64,000 nucleotides of DNA from Xanthomonas arboricola pv. juglandis (GTDB taxonomy: Bacteria > Pseudomonadota > Gammaproteobacteria > Xanthomonadales > Xanthomonadaceae), in NCBI RefSeq assembly GCF_001013475.1, contig NZ_JZEF01000002.1:870785-934784 (forward strand), given 5' to 3'. This document shows, piece after piece, positions 43,742 through 53,368 of the stretch; position 1 is the stretch's first letter, and the number at the start of each line of letters is the position of its first letter. The position numbers and the translations under genes were made by a program. Under the pieces are notes generated by a model that did no database searches, was not told where the DNA came from, and saw only the letters and a program-made list of their open reading frames with translations.

Positions 43742-44764
43742 TCAGGTTGCGAAAGGTGAGGTATCGAATCGACCGTCCTGGGCGTCGTCCCTGGACTGGC
43801 CTTGTGCTTGCGCCGCCTTCTGCATTGCGCCGGGTTGATGTCGCAGTGCGACGGGCTCTTTCTTCAACCATTTCGGTGTCACCGCCAGGCCATACTGCGC
43901 GAAGATGTCAGCGACCCGCGCAAGATGCCCGGGCGTGCGATCCGCATACTCGCTGAAGCGGCCGGAATCGTTATCGATGCACAGTTCGCCGTGTTCGTCG
44001 TAATAGAGCGTGCCGCAGATGCGGGCTTCGGGGATCAGGCGATTGCCTTGCCACGGTTCCTGCCATGGCTGACCCCCGATCAGGGTGACGTGGCCTTGCG
44101 CGAACGGTTGCTTCTTTTTGCGTGCCTGCTTGGTTGTCATCGGCTCATCCAGGGGCACGCCCGGATGCACCTCGCCGATCACCAGGCTGCCGTTCTTTGC
44201 GATGTTCCATTTGTATTCGACTTTCTTCTCGCGGAGATCGTCCAGCCGTAGGCGCTGCGCGAGCGAGGCTTGCGAGGTGCCTGCAGGGTTTCTTTCGGTA
44301 TGTGCATGGAACGTTGGCGTGCTCAACATGCGCTGGGTCTGATCGCTGCGCAGGTTGAATCGCGCAGCCAGCGTGGAGGCATCACTGCGATCTGCCGCGC
44401 CCAGCGCCGGGGCGGTGGAGACGAACAGGCGTGTCGGATTGATCTTCACCCGCGCGCGGCCGTCGCCGAGATTCTCTATTTCCTGCTTCTGGATTGGCGT
44501 TCGATGGACGGTCCCTTGCTCGGTCTCGAGCAGCTTTCCGCGTGCCGGCTGAGCGCTGCCGAACAGCGCGTCGAGGCGTTCACTGTCTGTCGGGAATGCC
44601 GCTGCGGATGCCGCAGCTGACTTGCTGCGGCGCAGGCGTGGCAGCCTCTCGAGCGGCCCGCCGGCGGGCGCGGCGCCACGCTGGGAGATTGCGCTGGGGC
44701 CCGGCGGATCGATGCCATCCGGTGCTGCGTGTGCTGTCGGGGAAAGGGTTGCGGAGACTTTCAT
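43742..44764 (-). CDS. Candidate type III secretion effector with PIP box
   Basis: The 340-residue protein starts at 44764 (MKVSATLSPTAHAAPDG). The first 70 residues are rich in Ser, Pro, Ala and Gly with basic patches (RLPRLRRSKSAAASAAA), as expected for a type III signal, and there is no signal peptide. A PIP box lies 64 bp upstream. The C-terminal 150 residues look folded (KVEYKWNIAKNGSLVIGEVH, ARICGTLYYDEHGELCIDN, PGHLARVADIFAQYG). It resembles the Xop group, but which member, if any, could not be settled from memory. No catalytic motif is seen. Confidence 0.75.
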   Translation of the reverse strand: MKVSATLSPTAHAAPDGIDPPGPSAISQRGAAPAGGPLERLPRLRRSKSAAASAAAFPTDSERLDALFGSAQPARGKLLETEQGTVHRTPIQKQEIENLGDGRARVKINPTRLFVSTAPALGAADRSDASTLAARFNLRSDQTQRMLSTPTFHAHTERNPAGTSQASLAQRLRLDDLREKKVEYKWNIAKNGSLVIGEVHPGVPLDEPMTTKQARKKKQPFAQGHVTLIGGQPWQEPWQGNRLIPEARICGTLYYDEHGELCIDNDSGRFSEYADRTPGHLARVADIFAQYGLAVTPKWLKKEPVALRHQPGAMQKAAQAQGQSRDDAQDGRFDTSPFAT

Positions 44765-44828
44765 GTGATTGCTCCAGTGGGTCAAAGCACACTGTCGGAC
44801 GGAACTGTGCGTCTGCGCAGGCACGATT

Positions 44829-44853
44829 CCGAATTGATGTGGGGCTCGGCGAA
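44829..44853 (-). promoter_or_regulatory. PIP box (plant-inducible promoter), HrpX site
   Basis: On the minus strand TTCGC-N15-TTCGG, which fits the TTCGB-N15-TTCGB consensus bound by HrpX. A CAGTGT hexamer fitting YANNNT lies 34 nt downstream, close to the usual 30-32 nt. The gene starts 64 nt further. It implies co-expression with the hrp type III secretion system. Confidence 0.75.
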
Positions 44854-45194
44854 ACAGGGTCACAAGCCATTGCCGGCAAGGAAGCAGGGCATCGCTGGTT
44901 CTGCAGCTGACTGGCGCTGCGCTGCTGCAGCGCCAGGCGCGGTCTTTGCCTGCGCCGGCATTGACGCTGGATTGGACGCAGAGGATGCTCGGCGTCCATT
45001 CGCAACCGAACGCGCGCGCTCGCATGATTACGATCCATGGCGTTACCGGGAAGGCCCTCGCGCCCAGGGGCGCTCCTACAGGGTGGCTGGGATGCGCAGC
45101 TGTCACTGCGCACTGCGCCGTGACTGGAAAACTGACCAGCTGCGTAGCATGCAACCAGGCGATGCGCATTGTTGATTGCTGCCGGGGGTCTGGA
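44854..45194. other. Intergenic region upstream of the effector candidate, no gene seen
   Basis: 341 nt between the PIP box and the end of the AIM24 gene. No coding frame, repeat or terminator was recognised. Confidence 0.35.
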
Positions 45195-45890
45195 TCAGCC
45201 CTTGGCCTGGAAGCTGGCCTCTTCATACGGCTGCACCACCACCCAGCCTTCGCCGGCAAAGCGCATCTGCAGGCTTTCGCCAGAGCCGCGGCCGAACAGC
45301 GTGCCGATCGACACGTCGGTGACCAGCTCCGGGGACAGCGTGCCCGACCAGGCCACGGTGGCATTGGGGTCGGTGAACACCGGGCCGCTGGCGGCGGTGA
45401 CCGGCAGGGTCAGCGGCTCGTAGTGCGAGGTGATGGCGACGATGCCGTGGCCGCTCAGGCGCACGTTGAACAGGCCGCCGGACAGCATGCCGGCCACCTT
45501 GCGCATCATCGTGATCTTGTGCTCGACGCCGGATTCGAACGCCAGCACGTCGTTGCCGTTGACGAAGATCGCCTCGCCATTCAAACGCAGCAAGGTCACC
45601 AGCTTGCCGAGGTCGGCCAGATACACCCGGCCCTGGCCTTCGGCCTTCATCAGCTGCATGCCTTCGCCGCTGACCGCCTTCTTCAGCAGATTGCCCAGGC
45701 CCTGTTCCAGCAATCCCTCGCGGGTAAACTTGACGTTGCCGGTGCGCGCGACCATGGCGCCGGCCTTGGACCACACCATGCCGTCGAGGCGCACTTCCAG
45801 CAGGTGCGGGTTTTCCAGTTCGAACGGATCGGGGCTGACGTCCTTTTCCTTGGAATGGGCGAGAAATGCGTTGAGCGTGCGTACGGCCAT
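45195..45890 (-). CDS. AIM24-family protein
   Basis: The 231-residue protein starts at 45890. It shows the double beta-helix pattern of the AIM24/TBP-like family: PHLLEVRLDGMVWSKAGAMVA, FTREGLLEQGLGNLLKKAVSGEG, KVAGMLSGGLFNVRLSGHGIVA and LFGRGSGESLQMRFAGEGWVVVQ. No signal peptide. The bacterial family is uncharacterised; the yeast homologue is mitochondrial. It stands alone. Confidence 0.85.
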   Translation of the reverse strand: MAVRTLNAFLAHSKEKDVSPDPFELENPHLLEVRLDGMVWSKAGAMVARTGNVKFTREGLLEQGLGNLLKKAVSGEGMQLMKAEGQGRVYLADLGKLVTLLRLNGEAIFVNGNDVLAFESGVEHKITMMRKVAGMLSGGLFNVRLSGHGIVAITSHYEPLTLPVTAASGPVFTDPNATVAWSGTLSPELVTDVSIGTLFGRGSGESLQMRFAGEGWVVVQPYEEASFQAKG

Positions 45891-46379
45891 GGGTCCGTCC
45901 TGGAGGGTGAAAGAGTGCGCATGATACGCGGCAGGCCTGTATCTTCGAAGCGTACTGGTGTGCGCGTCGCTGTGCGTGTGCACAGATGGCGCGCCGATGT
46001 TGCGGCGCACATGGTGCTCAGTCAGCGCGTCGCGCGCGATGACAGCCACAACCAGGTGCCCATCCATCAAGATCTGTGCGTCGTGGTGAAGTGGTGCTGC
46101 AGCTTTTTGCAGCGTCATGGATGCGGGGTGGCATCGACGCACTGCACGACGATGAAGAGATAACGCCGATACGCCACTGGTGCAGTGACTCTATGCGCGC
46201 CACGCTCCAGCATATGAAATCTCAGCTGCGTTACACAGTTCGGCACGAAGGCACGTCGCAAATAAAACAACCGCTCGGCCTGCACCGTGCTTCTGAGATC
46301 GGCGTCGGATTCGTGGCATTGCTGCAGGGCTAGATTGCTCCTGCAGAAAACGTCTTTACGTTGTTCAAGGAGTTGGGCG
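45891..46379. other. Divergent intergenic region, no gene seen
   Basis: 489 nt between the AIM24 gene and the broken arabinanase gene. Nothing coding was recognised; promoters for both are expected. Confidence 0.4.
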
Positions 46380-47384
46380 ATGCGCGTTGTTGGTGGCAGT
46401 CGAGTGGAAGGGGGCTGGTCTGGAATGTCGCTGCGTGGTGGCGCGATCGCGTCGCTGTTGGCCCTGGCCGCTGCTGCCACTGGCTTGCATAGCGCACCCG
46501 CGCAAGCGGCAGTGGGGCCGGGTGTGGTGAGCGGCGACACCATCGTGCACGATCCGTCGATGCTCAAGCTGAGCGATGGGCGTTAGTACATCTATGCCAC
46601 CACCGGCGTGGTCACCAGTACCGACCGCACCAAGTTCAGCAATGCGGGCGCGATCTTCAGCAGCATGCCGAGCTGGGTGCGCAGCTACAACCCGGACAAC
46701 CAGTTGTGGGCGCCGGATGTGTCCTTCCACGGTGGCAAGTATCTGATGTATTACACCGCCTCCAAGTTCGCCACCAATACCTCGGCGATTGCGCTTGCCA
46801 GCAGCAGCACCGGCAAGCCTGGCTCGTGGAAGGATCAAGGCATCGTCTACACCTCCAAGAGCAGCGACGACTACAACGCCATCGACGGCAATCTGGTGGT
46901 GGACGGCAATGGCAAGTGGTGGTTGGCGTTTGGCTCGTTCTGGTCGGGGATCAAGCTGATCCAGCTCGATCCCGGCACCGGCAAGCAGCTGTCCGGCAAC
47001 ACGACGCGCTACAGCCTGGCGAGCCGGCCGTCCCCGGGCGCGGTGGAGGCGCCTTTCATCCAGCAGGCCAATGGCTGGTACTACCTGTTCGTGTCGTTCG
47101 ATGCGTGCTGCAAGGGCGGCAGCAGCACCTACAAGATTGCGGTGGGGCGTGCGCGCTCGGTGACCGGGCCGTACCTGGATCGCGCCGGTGTGGACATGCG
47201 CAACGGCGGCGGCACGGTGATCCAGTCCGGGTTGGGCAGCATGCATGGGCCGGGCGGGCAATCGGTGTTCCGCGATGGCGACGGCGACATCCTGGTCTAC
47301 CACTACTACGACGACCGCGGCGACGCGCGCCTGGGCATCAACCGGCTGGGTTACGACGGCAGTGCATGGCCGGTGGTGCAGTAG
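46380..47384 (+). pseudogene. GH43 endo-arabinanase gene interrupted by an amber codon
   Basis: The frame runs from 46380 (or the better signal-peptide start at 46425, MSLRGGAIASLLALAAAATG) and meets TAG at 46584-46586 in DGR-stop-YIYATTG, where a Tyr codon is expected; the same frame then continues to 47384. GH43 features are plain: HDPSMLKLSDG before the stop with the catalytic Asp, then WAPDVSFHGGKYLMYYTASK, DGNLVVDGNGKWWLAFGSFW and EAPFIQQANGWYYLFVSFD after it. It would have degraded plant arabinan outside the cell. One base change separates it from an intact gene. Confidence 0.85.
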
Positions 47385-47488
47385 CAGCAACCAATCGAAC
47401 ACGCTGCTGCGCGCTGCACTGGCGCAGCGATCAGGCGATGGATGGTGCAGCGATCCGCCGGTGTTGCCGACTGCAGAACCGCAAGGCC

Positions 47489-47523
47489 GCCAGGGCTGCC
47501 GGGCAGTGCCCGGCAGCCCTGGC
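47489..47523. terminator. Strong hairpin between convergent genes
   Basis: GCCAGGGCTGCCGGGCA (47489-47505) and its exact reverse complement (47507-47523) are separated by one base. It lies between the convergent arabinanase pseudogene and the trehalase gene, 6 nt after the trehalase stop on the minus strand. There is no T-run, so it may act as a bidirectional mRNA end. Confidence 0.6.
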
Positions 47524-47529
47524 GCACAC

Positions 47530-49203
47530 TCAGCGCGCGGCCGCTTCGGGCTTGCGCGCGCGTTTGGCCGGCGCCGGCTTGGTCGCTGTGTCCGGGTATA
47601 GATTCAACAGCATCAAGGTGACGCCGTTGGTCCAGCCGAAGCCGTCCTGCAGCGCGTATTCGCCACCGCCGCCGCCGGCCGCATCGGCTTCCAGACCGTA
47701 TTTTTCGACCAGCTTGTGTTCGCGCGCGAACAGCGCCTGCACCTGGGTGAGGAAGCGCTCGCCGATGGTGCGCGCCAGCGCGTCTTCGCCGTAACGGCGC
47801 AGGCCGTCCACCGCCACCCATTGCAGCGGTGCCCAGCCATTGGGCTCGTCCCACTGCTGGCCGGTCTTCACTGCGGTGGTGGCCAGGCCACCGGGGCGCA
47901 GCAGGCGCGCACGCACGGTGCTGGCGGTGCGTTTGGCATGCGCGTCGGTCGCCAGGCCGGTGAACAGCGGATACAGCGCCGCGGCCGTGACCTGGTCGCT
48001 GAGCTTGCGGGTCTGCCAGTCGTAGTCGGCGTAGTAACCGGCCGCGTTCCACAGGTGCGCATCGATGGCCTGCTTGCGGCGCAGTGCCAGCGCCGCATAG
48101 TCCTGCGCGCATTCGGCACCCGGCTGCGCACAGGCCTGGGCCAGGGTGCGCTCCAGGTGATACAGCAGGCTGTTCAGGTCGATCGGCACGATGGCGGTGG
48201 TGCGGATGGTGCGCAGGTTCTGCCCATCGGCCAGCCAGCGGCTGGTGTAGTCCCAGCCGCTCTCGGCGCCGGCGCGCAGGTCGCGGTAGACCTCGGCGGC
48301 CGGGCGGTCGCCGGCCTCGGCGGCGGTGCGGGTGTCGTGCAGCCAGGCTTCCGGGCGCGGGGTGTCGCGCTCGTCCCAGTAGCGGTTGAGCAGGCTGCCG
48401 TCGGCCAGACGCACCACATGGCGCGCGGCCTGGCCAGGCTGCAGGTCTTCGCTGCCCTGCATCCAGTAGGCGTATTCCTTCCGCAGCTGCGGCAGGTAGC
48501 GCTGGTAGACCGCTTCGCCTTCCACGCCGGCCTGCAGTTCCACCATGTAGGAGAAGAACGGCGGCTGCGAGCGGCTCAGGTAGTAGCTGCGATTGCCGTT
48601 GGGGATATGCCCGTAGGTGTCGATCAGGTAGGCGAAGTTGTCCAGCATCTGGCGGCTGAGCGTGGTCTCGCCGCTCTTCACCAGGCCCAGCATGGTGAAG
48701 TAGGAATCCCAGTAATACACCTCGCGGAAGCGCCCGCCCGGCACCACGGATGGATGCGGCAGCGCCAGCAGGCTGCTGTATGGCGGCACGTGGGTCTGGC
48801 TGCGCACCAGCTTGGGCCACAGCTCGTCGATGTGTTCGCGCAGCGCGGTGTCCTGGCGGATCGCGTCGGTCTGCACCGGCGGCGACTCTTCGAAATTGGC
48901 GTCCACGAACTTGCGCAGGTCGAAACCGGGGTGATCGTACTGCGCCAGATAGTCGGCGTTGATCAGCGCCGGGTCGCGCAGCGGCAGGAAGTCGACGAAG
49001 TGCTTCTGGTCGTCGAACAGCTCGCCGCTCTGCACCGCCTGGAACAGTTCCGGGTAGGCCAGGTCGGGCGTGGGCGGTGTGGCCGCCGGTGCGTTGACGA
49101 CCTGGGTGTCCATGGGCGCGGCGGTCAGCGTGCAGGGGGCCACGAACATGCTCAGCGACAGGCCAAGCAGCGACGTGCAGCACGGGGGCGCGGCAGAACT
49201 CAT
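47530..49203 (-). CDS. treA: Periplasmic trehalase (GH37)
   Basis: The enzyme hydrolyses trehalose to two glucose in the periplasm. 557 residues from the ATG at 49203, with an upstream in-frame ATG at 49236 as alternative; the first 30 residues are a signal peptide (SLLGLSLSMFVAP). Trehalase signatures are present: PGGRFREVYYWDSYF and QWDEPNGWAPLQW, and GGGGEYALQDGFGWTNGV near the C-terminus. The end carries a Lys/Arg/Pro-rich tail. Confidence 0.93.
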   Translation of the reverse strand: MSSAAPPCCTSLLGLSLSMFVAPCTLTAAPMDTQVVNAPAATPPTPDLAYPELFQAVQSGELFDDQKHFVDFLPLRDPALINADYLAQYDHPGFDLRKFVDANFEESPPVQTDAIRQDTALREHIDELWPKLVRSQTHVPPYSSLLALPHPSVVPGGRFREVYYWDSYFTMLGLVKSGETTLSRQMLDNFAYLIDTYGHIPNGNRSYYLSRSQPPFFSYMVELQAGVEGEAVYQRYLPQLRKEYAYWMQGSEDLQPGQAARHVVRLADGSLLNRYWDERDTPRPEAWLHDTRTAAEAGDRPAAEVYRDLRAGAESGWDYTSRWLADGQNLRTIRTTAIVPIDLNSLLYHLERTLAQACAQPGAECAQDYAALALRRKQAIDAHLWNAAGYYADYDWQTRKLSDQVTAAALYPLFTGLATDAHAKRTASTVRARLLRPGGLATTAVKTGQQWDEPNGWAPLQWVAVDGLRRYGEDALARTIGERFLTQVQALFAREHKLVEKYGLEADAAGGGGGEYALQDGFGWTNGVTLMLLNLYPDTATKPAPAKRARKPEAAAR

Positions 49204-49609
49204 GGCATCTCCAGAACGGGCAGTGACGTGCGGCATGGTAAACGACCGAAGTGGCGGGCGGGGCCGGACGACGGTGTCGGCAGGCGACAGGCTTCGCACG
49301 GAGACGACTGGATTCAGCAAGGTGATCCGACGCGGTGCTGCAGGTGGTTGCGCGGGTTGCGTTGCCGATTCAGGCCTATCGGCCCGGATCGAGGCAGCTT
49401 GAGCCGTGTGCAGACCGCGTCGGATTGCCGACATTGCTGCAAGATGCGCGCCACAGCGCGCGGCGGGCGGCACTGCCTGTGCACGGCAGCCGGCGGACGT
49501 GGGAACGGCCCGCAGCAGTTCGGCCTTGCTCGCCTGACCAATTGCAGCGCCGCGTGGACGCGCCCGGCGGCACGCCGGATAAAGCCAGATGGCGTGCCGT
49601 CCTCGCGCG
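49204..49609. other. Intergenic region upstream of the trehalase gene, no gene seen
   Basis: 406 nt between the same-strand trehalase and DUF72 genes. It holds the trehalase promoter, not identified; no other feature was recognised. Confidence 0.4.
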
Positions 49610-50359
49610 TCAGCCTTGGTGCTCCCGATCGGTCTGCAACAAACGCTGCAGCTGCAGCGCGTTGGGCACCGCCAGCCCGGCGGCGGTATTGTCGAAGATC
49701 ACCCAGCGTTCTGCCTGCGGGTGCGCTGCGTCCTGCGCTGCGTTGCGCACCGCGTCGGCCAGTGTCTGCAGCGCACTGTCGTCGTAGCTGCTGTAGTAGA
49801 TGCGCGGTGCGCCATGCCAGCGCCAGTACTGCGGGCCGGCTGTCGCACCCGGTGTGGCGGCGTCCGGCACCGGCGCCGGATCGGCGGCGCAGCGTGCGAT
49901 GCGGTGGCGTGCCAGCAGCGTCTGTGCCTGCGGGAGAAACCAGCTGGCATGGCGCGGTTCGCAGACCACGCCGCCGTCCCAGCGCCGCCGCAGCATGGCG
50001 AAAAACCTGGCCGCCACCGGCGCATCGAACACAGCGCTGGGCGGCAGTTGCAGCAGCAGGCAGCCCAGTCGCGTACCCAGCGCACCGGCCTGGGCGAGGA
50101 AGGCATCCAGCAACGGACCCACACCCTGCAGGCGTGCATCGTGGCTGATGCTGCGCGGCAGCTTGACCGAAAAGCGGAAATCCTCCGGCACGCTCTCGGC
50201 CCAGCGTGCATAGGTACTGGCACGGTGCGGACGATGGAACGAGGAGTTGATCTCCACTGCATCAAAACGTGTGGCATAGCGCTGCAGGACGCTGGCACCA
50301 TCACCGAATGCGGCACGGTCGGCGGCCGGAATCGACCAGCCTGCGCAGCCACAGCGCAT
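49610..50359 (-). CDS. DUF72 (YecE-like) protein
   Basis: 249 residues from the ATG at 50359 (MRCGCAGWSIP); an ATG at 50392 would add 11 residues. The TIM-barrel family blocks are visible: FDAVEINSSFHRPHRASTYARWAE, FSVKLPRSISHDARL and PQYWRWHGAPRIYYSSYDD. The family is widespread and its function unknown. It is divergent from the Fpg/Nei gene. Confidence 0.88.
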   Translation of the reverse strand: MRCGCAGWSIPAADRAAFGDGASVLQRYATRFDAVEINSSFHRPHRASTYARWAESVPEDFRFSVKLPRSISHDARLQGVGPLLDAFLAQAGALGTRLGCLLLQLPPSAVFDAPVAARFFAMLRRRWDGGVVCEPRHASWFLPQAQTLLARHRIARCAADPAPVPDAATPGATAGPQYWRWHGAPRIYYSSYDDSALQTLADAVRNAAQDAAHPQAERWVIFDNTAAGLAVPNALQLQRLLQTDREHQG

Positions 50360-50500
50360 GCGCGGCAGGGCGATGGATGAACGAGCCTGCATGAGGTGTA
50401 CGCAAGATCGGGTGGGCAGCACTCTATGCATGCGCGCATGTCAGCGTTGCGTGTGCACTGCGCTCACGGCCGACTCACCGACGACTTCGATACTGGGCGC

Positions 50501-51253
50501 ATGCCTGAAGGTCCTTCCCTTGTCATCCTGCGCGAGCAGACCGAAGCGTTTGTCGGCCGCAAGATCCTGCGCGTGTCCGGCAACAGCAAGCAGGACATCG
50601 CGCGGCTGGAGCAGCAGAAGGTGCTGGCGCTACGCAGCTGGGGCAAGCACTTCCTGATCGAGTGCGCGCAGTTCAGCGTGCGCATCCACTTTTTGTTGTT
50701 CGGCAGTTATCGCATCGACGAGGACAAGCCGAATGCGGTGCCGCGTCTGCGCCTGGAGTTTTCCAAGGGCCAGCGGTTGAATTTCTACGCCTGCTCGGTG
50801 CAGTTCATCGAGCGCCCGCTGGACGAGGTCTACGACTGGACCGCAGATGTCATGAACCCGCTCTGGGATGGCGCGCAGGCACGGCGCAAGTTGCGCGCCG
50901 CACCCGGCATGTTGGCCGCCGATGCGTTGCTGGACCAGACCATCTTTGCCGGCGTCGGCAATATCATCAAGAACGAAGTGCTGCATCGCATCCGTGTGCA
51001 TCCGGAAAGCACGTTGGGCGCATTGCCGGCGCGCAAGCTCGGCGAACTGGTTACCCAGGCGCGCGCGTACAGCTTCGACTTCTACAGCTGGAAAAAGGCC
51101 TTCGTGCTGAAGAAGCATTATCAGGTGCATACCAAAACCAGCTGCCCGCGCGACGGCGCGCCGCTGCAGTATCGAAAGCACCTGGGCAAGGCCGGGCGGC
51201 GGGCGTTTTTCTGCGAGGTCTGCCAGCGGCTGTACCGTCCGGAGGATGACTGA
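50501..51253 (+). CDS. Fpg/Nei-family DNA glycosylase (endonuclease VIII-like)
   Basis: The protein removes damaged bases and nicks the backbone. 250 residues starting MPEGPSLV, where Pro1 after Met removal is the catalytic nucleophile and Glu2 assists. Helix-two-turn-helix residues are in LLDQTIFAGVGNIIKNEVLHRIRVHP, and the C-terminal zinc finger is Cx2C type at SCPRDG and FFCEVCQRLYRP. The lack of the MutM insertion favours a Nei-like subgroup. It is divergent from the DUF72 gene. Confidence 0.9.
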   Translation: MPEGPSLVILREQTEAFVGRKILRVSGNSKQDIARLEQQKVLALRSWGKHFLIECAQFSVRIHFLLFGSYRIDEDKPNAVPRLRLEFSKGQRLNFYACSVQFIERPLDEVYDWTADVMNPLWDGAQARRKLRAAPGMLAADALLDQTIFAGVGNIIKNEVLHRIRVHPESTLGALPARKLGELVTQARAYSFDFYSWKKAFVLKKHYQVHTKTSCPRDGAPLQYRKHLGKAGRRAFFCEVCQRLYRPEDD

Positions 51254-51533
51254 GCATGTGCGGCCCGCACCCTGGCCAGTCGGCATCGACCGGATGTAGG
51301 GCGAACGACCGCCGCCACAGCCTGCAGGATCCATGCCGCCGGGGCAGGGCAGCGCCTGTCGGCAAGCAGCGGGCGTCGGCCGCCACGCTCGCTAATGTGA
51401 ATGGCGGCTGGCGCCTGCGGCCCAGACAACGAATTTCAAACGCGCGCAAACGCCACGCCCGCTAGATTTGCGCGTCCTGCACCGGGTTCACGGTGCGGCG
51501 TGCGCATCTCTCATCTCATCGGTCTCCCGCATT

Positions 51534-52547
51534 GTGATTACCCGCAGGAAGGAAACGGTTGTCCCGCATGTCGCCGCTGTCGCATGCACGGGCGCCATCC
51601 TGTTCTTTCTTGCCTGCCTGTTGCTGTATATGCCGCCGCCACGCGACACGGTGCGACACGACGACAGTTTGCAGGTGTATTTCGTGCCGCGTCCGCAGTT
51701 GACGCTGCCGGCGCCGATGACACCGCCGCAGCAACGCGACTCCACACCGCGCGCGGCTCCTGCCGCGGCCTCATCCGCGCGCAGTGCGCCACCGCCGACA
51801 CGTACCCCACCGCCGCAGCGGCAGGTGGCCGCCGCCAACGCGCCCGCTGGCGAATCGATGGCGGCCCAGCTCTACACCCGCGAAGGCCGCTTGCGCATGC
51901 CGCGCGATGCGCAGGTCGACCCGCTGGCGCAGGCCGGCGCCGCGGTGCCGCCGGGCATGGCCGACGAACGCGCGCAGGCCAAGGCGCGCAATGTGATGGA
52001 ACGGGTCAATCCGGTGCAGTACCAGGACACGCGCTTTGCCAAGGACTGGAAGAGCGACGGCACGCTGGGCGATGTGGCGATGCAGGAAATGAATCGCGGC
52101 ATGAAGAAATTCAACGACATGCTCAACGGGCCGCAGACGCAGGTGGCCAAGGCGCGACCACCGCCGGATGTGCGCTTCAACCCCGCGCTGGCCGGCAATC
52201 AGGCCGAGGTGGGCAGCGAGGCGACCGGCGATGCCTACAAGGCCGCGCCGATCGCGCACGAGACGCCGCCCGATCTCAAGGGAGAAGCCAGCCGCCGCAT
52301 CCGCGAGGCGTTGGCCGCGCTGGAGCAACGCAGCGCGCGTTGCGATGCATCCAAACGCAAATCCCTGTTGTCGCCGGTGCGCACGCACCTGGGCGATCTG
52401 GAGCGTGCCGAGCATGCCTTGAACAACGGCGCCGACCCGGTGATGGCCGCACAGATGCTGCCGCGCCAGGCCGACAGCGCCTACGATCTGGCCCGCCGCG
52501 CGCTGTGGTACGCGGACCGCCAGTTGAAGCAGTGTGCGATCGGGTGA
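51534..52547 (+). CDS. Pro-rich membrane-anchored hypothetical protein
   Basis: 337 residues if read from GTG at 51534; other starts are possible. It has one membrane helix (AAVACTGAILFFLACLLLYM, about residues 14-33), a Pro/Ala/Arg-rich spacer (TPPQQRDSTPRAAPAAASS, PPPTRTPPPQRQ) and a helical C-terminal domain (EASRRIREALAALEQRSARC, DLERAEHALNNGADPVMAA). The plan is that of an anchored periplasmic protein, as in TonB- or sporulation-type linkers, but no domain was recognised. Confidence 0.55.
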   Translation: MITRRKETVVPHVAAVACTGAILFFLACLLLYMPPPRDTVRHDDSLQVYFVPRPQLTLPAPMTPPQQRDSTPRAAPAAASSARSAPPPTRTPPPQRQVAAANAPAGESMAAQLYTREGRLRMPRDAQVDPLAQAGAAVPPGMADERAQAKARNVMERVNPVQYQDTRFAKDWKSDGTLGDVAMQEMNRGMKKFNDMLNGPQTQVAKARPPPDVRFNPALAGNQAEVGSEATGDAYKAAPIAHETPPDLKGEASRRIREALAALEQRSARCDASKRKSLLSPVRTHLGDLERAEHALNNGADPVMAAQMLPRQADSAYDLARRALWYADRQLKQCAIG

Positions 52548-52689
52548 GTGGGTCAGTGAATGCGGTTGGGTGCAGCTGACCAGGAATGGCGGGCAACCCC
52601 GCTCTAAAGCTGTCTCGATGGCGGCAACGCATCGGTCACACTCGCAGCGTTGACGCGTGACGGCGAGTGAGTCGATTGCGCGGTGCCCT

Positions 52690-52775
52690 CACCGCTCGCG
52701 GGACCCGCCGTGAGTCCGTCCAAGGAGGCTCCTTGGCGGCATGCATGCCGCCAAGGGTCGCGCAACCGGCAAGGA
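52690..52775. repeat. Degenerate copy of the palindromic dispersed element
   Basis: The layout matches the 100-bp elements at 52921 and 60831: a CTCACCGCTCGCGGGA start, a central palindrome GGCGGCATGCATGCCGCC, and an end GGCAAGGACAC. Sequence identity is lower than between the other two. Confidence 0.5.
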
Positions 52776-52920
52776 CACCGCATTAGAAAGTTGGTCGGCG
52801 GCCAGGTGAAAACCTGATTGCTGCTCGGCTTGCGATGGGAAGATTTTTGGCCGCACGACGATCCGAACAACGCGGATCAAGCACTGCTCTTACCGTGCAC
52901 ACCGACCATCTCGCCTGGTC

Positions 52921-53020
52921 CTTGCCCGCTCACCGTCGCGGGACCTTACGCGGCATGGATGCCGCGTAAGCGCCCACAAGGATGTACTTGCGGCGTGTCC
53001 TGCGATGGTGGGTGGGCAAG
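52921..53020 (+). repeat. 100-bp palindromic dispersed element, copy 1
   Basis: Begins CTTGCCCGCTCACCGTCGCG and ends with the imperfect reverse complement (ATGGTGGGTGGGCAAG). An internal palindrome CTTACGCGGCATGGATGCCG is present. A near-identical copy lies inverted at 60831-60930, with similarity extending some 30-60 bp beyond both ends. Confidence 0.75.
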
Positions 53021-53368
53021 GACCCTGCAGCCAAACCGCAGATCCGCAGCTCTGCACCCGACTCACCCACACCGCTCAATCACCTGGTCGCCGCGCGAAG
53101 TGGAAGTGGACGAGCGGCGCTGCGCGCCACCTTCTCCCGGAGAAGCGAAGCGTCCCGACAGGAATTGGAGAAGTAAGGCAGCTTCGTCAGATATCGGGAC
53201 TAAAATCCCCTCCCGCCGGGGCGAGAAGGCACGGCTTTCGCGGCAAGGGCGCGTGCGCCTTGGAACGCCCGCGACGCAAGCGCGGTTGGAGGCGCGCAGC
53301 GGGAGTTGTGAGGGCACATCTATGAAGCGGCAGATCAGCCGGCAGCCGGACTGTCGCCCCGCGCTACA

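Larger units (their letters stand above)
52548..53368. other. Repeat-rich intergenic region without genes
   Basis: 821 nt between two convergent genes. It holds dispersed palindromic elements (52690-52775 and 52921-53020) and CTTCTCCCGG/GGAGAAG hairpin sequences from about 53135 to 53260 like those at 60558-60717. No convincing coding frame. Confidence 0.6.

Noticed and set aside
46584..46586. TAG as a programmed readthrough or reassigned codon in the GH43 gene
   Set aside because: No readthrough context or Pyl machinery is visible, and a neighbouring wall-degrading gene is also broken, so plain inactivation is simpler.
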